Source of the DNA: an uncultured Clostridia bacterium
GTDB taxonomy: Bacteria > Bacillota > Clostridia > TANB77 > CAG-508
Direction of reading: 5' to 3'
DNA: 14,725 nt
Assembly: GCA_948517135.1 (NCBI GenBank)
Contig: CAORJJ010000051.1
Span: forward strand, 1-14,725
In this document: positions 14,610 through 14,725 of the stretch, piece after piece
How positions within the stretch are numbered: position 1 is the stretch's first letter
How the letters are laid out: the number at the start of each line of letters is the position of its first letter
Translations under genes and position numbers: made by a program
Notes under the pieces: generated by a model
Database searches by the model: none
The model's input: the letters and a program-made list of their open reading frames with translations, nothing else
Told to the model about the DNA's origin: nothing

Positions 14610-14725
14610 ATTATTATTTATTGTATTATTCTTTTTACTCATGTATTTTGATAATAACTTTTCTTCATTCAAAGTTCTCGGTAATCCGCCATATTTTAAA
14701 GTAGAATTAAATCTTTAAAGAAAAC
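14610..14725. other. Window end, no supported gene
   Basis: No start with a ribosome binding site is visible. A leftward frame from about 14714 reads STLKYGGLPRTLNEEKLL and then runs antisense through the end of murD; it has an upstream stop and no start. No clear terminator for murD is seen. Confidence 0.4.

Noticed and set aside
14535..14714. Leftward gene (STLKYGGLPRTLNEEKLL...) resembling a sigma-factor start
   Set aside because: In-frame stop upstream, no start codon with a binding site, and most of it is antisense to murD.
1..14725. CRISPR array, tRNA or rRNA genes
   Set aside because: No regularly spaced repeats, cloverleaf with a TTCGA-type T arm, or rRNA core sequences were seen on either strand.

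Overview
The window is AT-rich DNA (about a third G+C in the housekeeping genes, less in the left third) with strong AGGAGG-type ribosome binding sites, TATAAT promoters, U-tailed hairpin terminators and TGG for Trp. This fits a low-GC Bacillota, most likely a Clostridia member. The conserved genes uvrB, uvrA and murD use the standard code. Species cannot be named from sequence alone.

Left third (about 1-4960): one end of an integrated mobile element. In order it holds: a leader region with several hairpins and two terminator-like structures; a sigma-70 region-4-type protein gene broken by an in-frame TGA; a gene-free stretch that may encode a structured RNA; a small one-helix membrane protein overlapping a MazF/PemK toxin gene; an excisionase-like DNA-binding protein; and two tandem tyrosine recombinases. 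The first recombinase is intact. The second keeps its catalytic residues but has a one-base frameshift. The other end of the element is not recognisable here.

Middle (about 5185-12111): the excinuclease genes uvrB and uvrA, commonly neighbours in Bacillota. Here they are separated by about 2.1 kb carrying two leftward genes of visibly higher G+C: a four-helix membrane protein of unknown function and a divergent SAICAR-synthetase (PurC) homologue. Several strong hairpins lie between these two genes. Divergent promoters, with identical -10 regions arranged as an exact inverted repeat, drive the purC-like gene and uvrA. A LexA-like palindrome lies inside the uvrA promoter.

Right part (about 12112-14725): a terminator, a tiny leftward gene for an Asn-rich 28-residue peptide with a perfect ribosome binding site, a cytidylate-kinase-like P-loop kinase with its own promoter, and murD (peptidoglycan precursor synthesis). 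The last ~115 bases hold no gene I can support.

UvrB and UvrA act together in nucleotide excision repair; MurD and the kinase-like protein are ordinary cytoplasmic enzymes. The recombinases and the excisionase-like protein form an integration/excision module. The two disrupted genes suggest that the element is decaying, unless the lesions are sequence errors.
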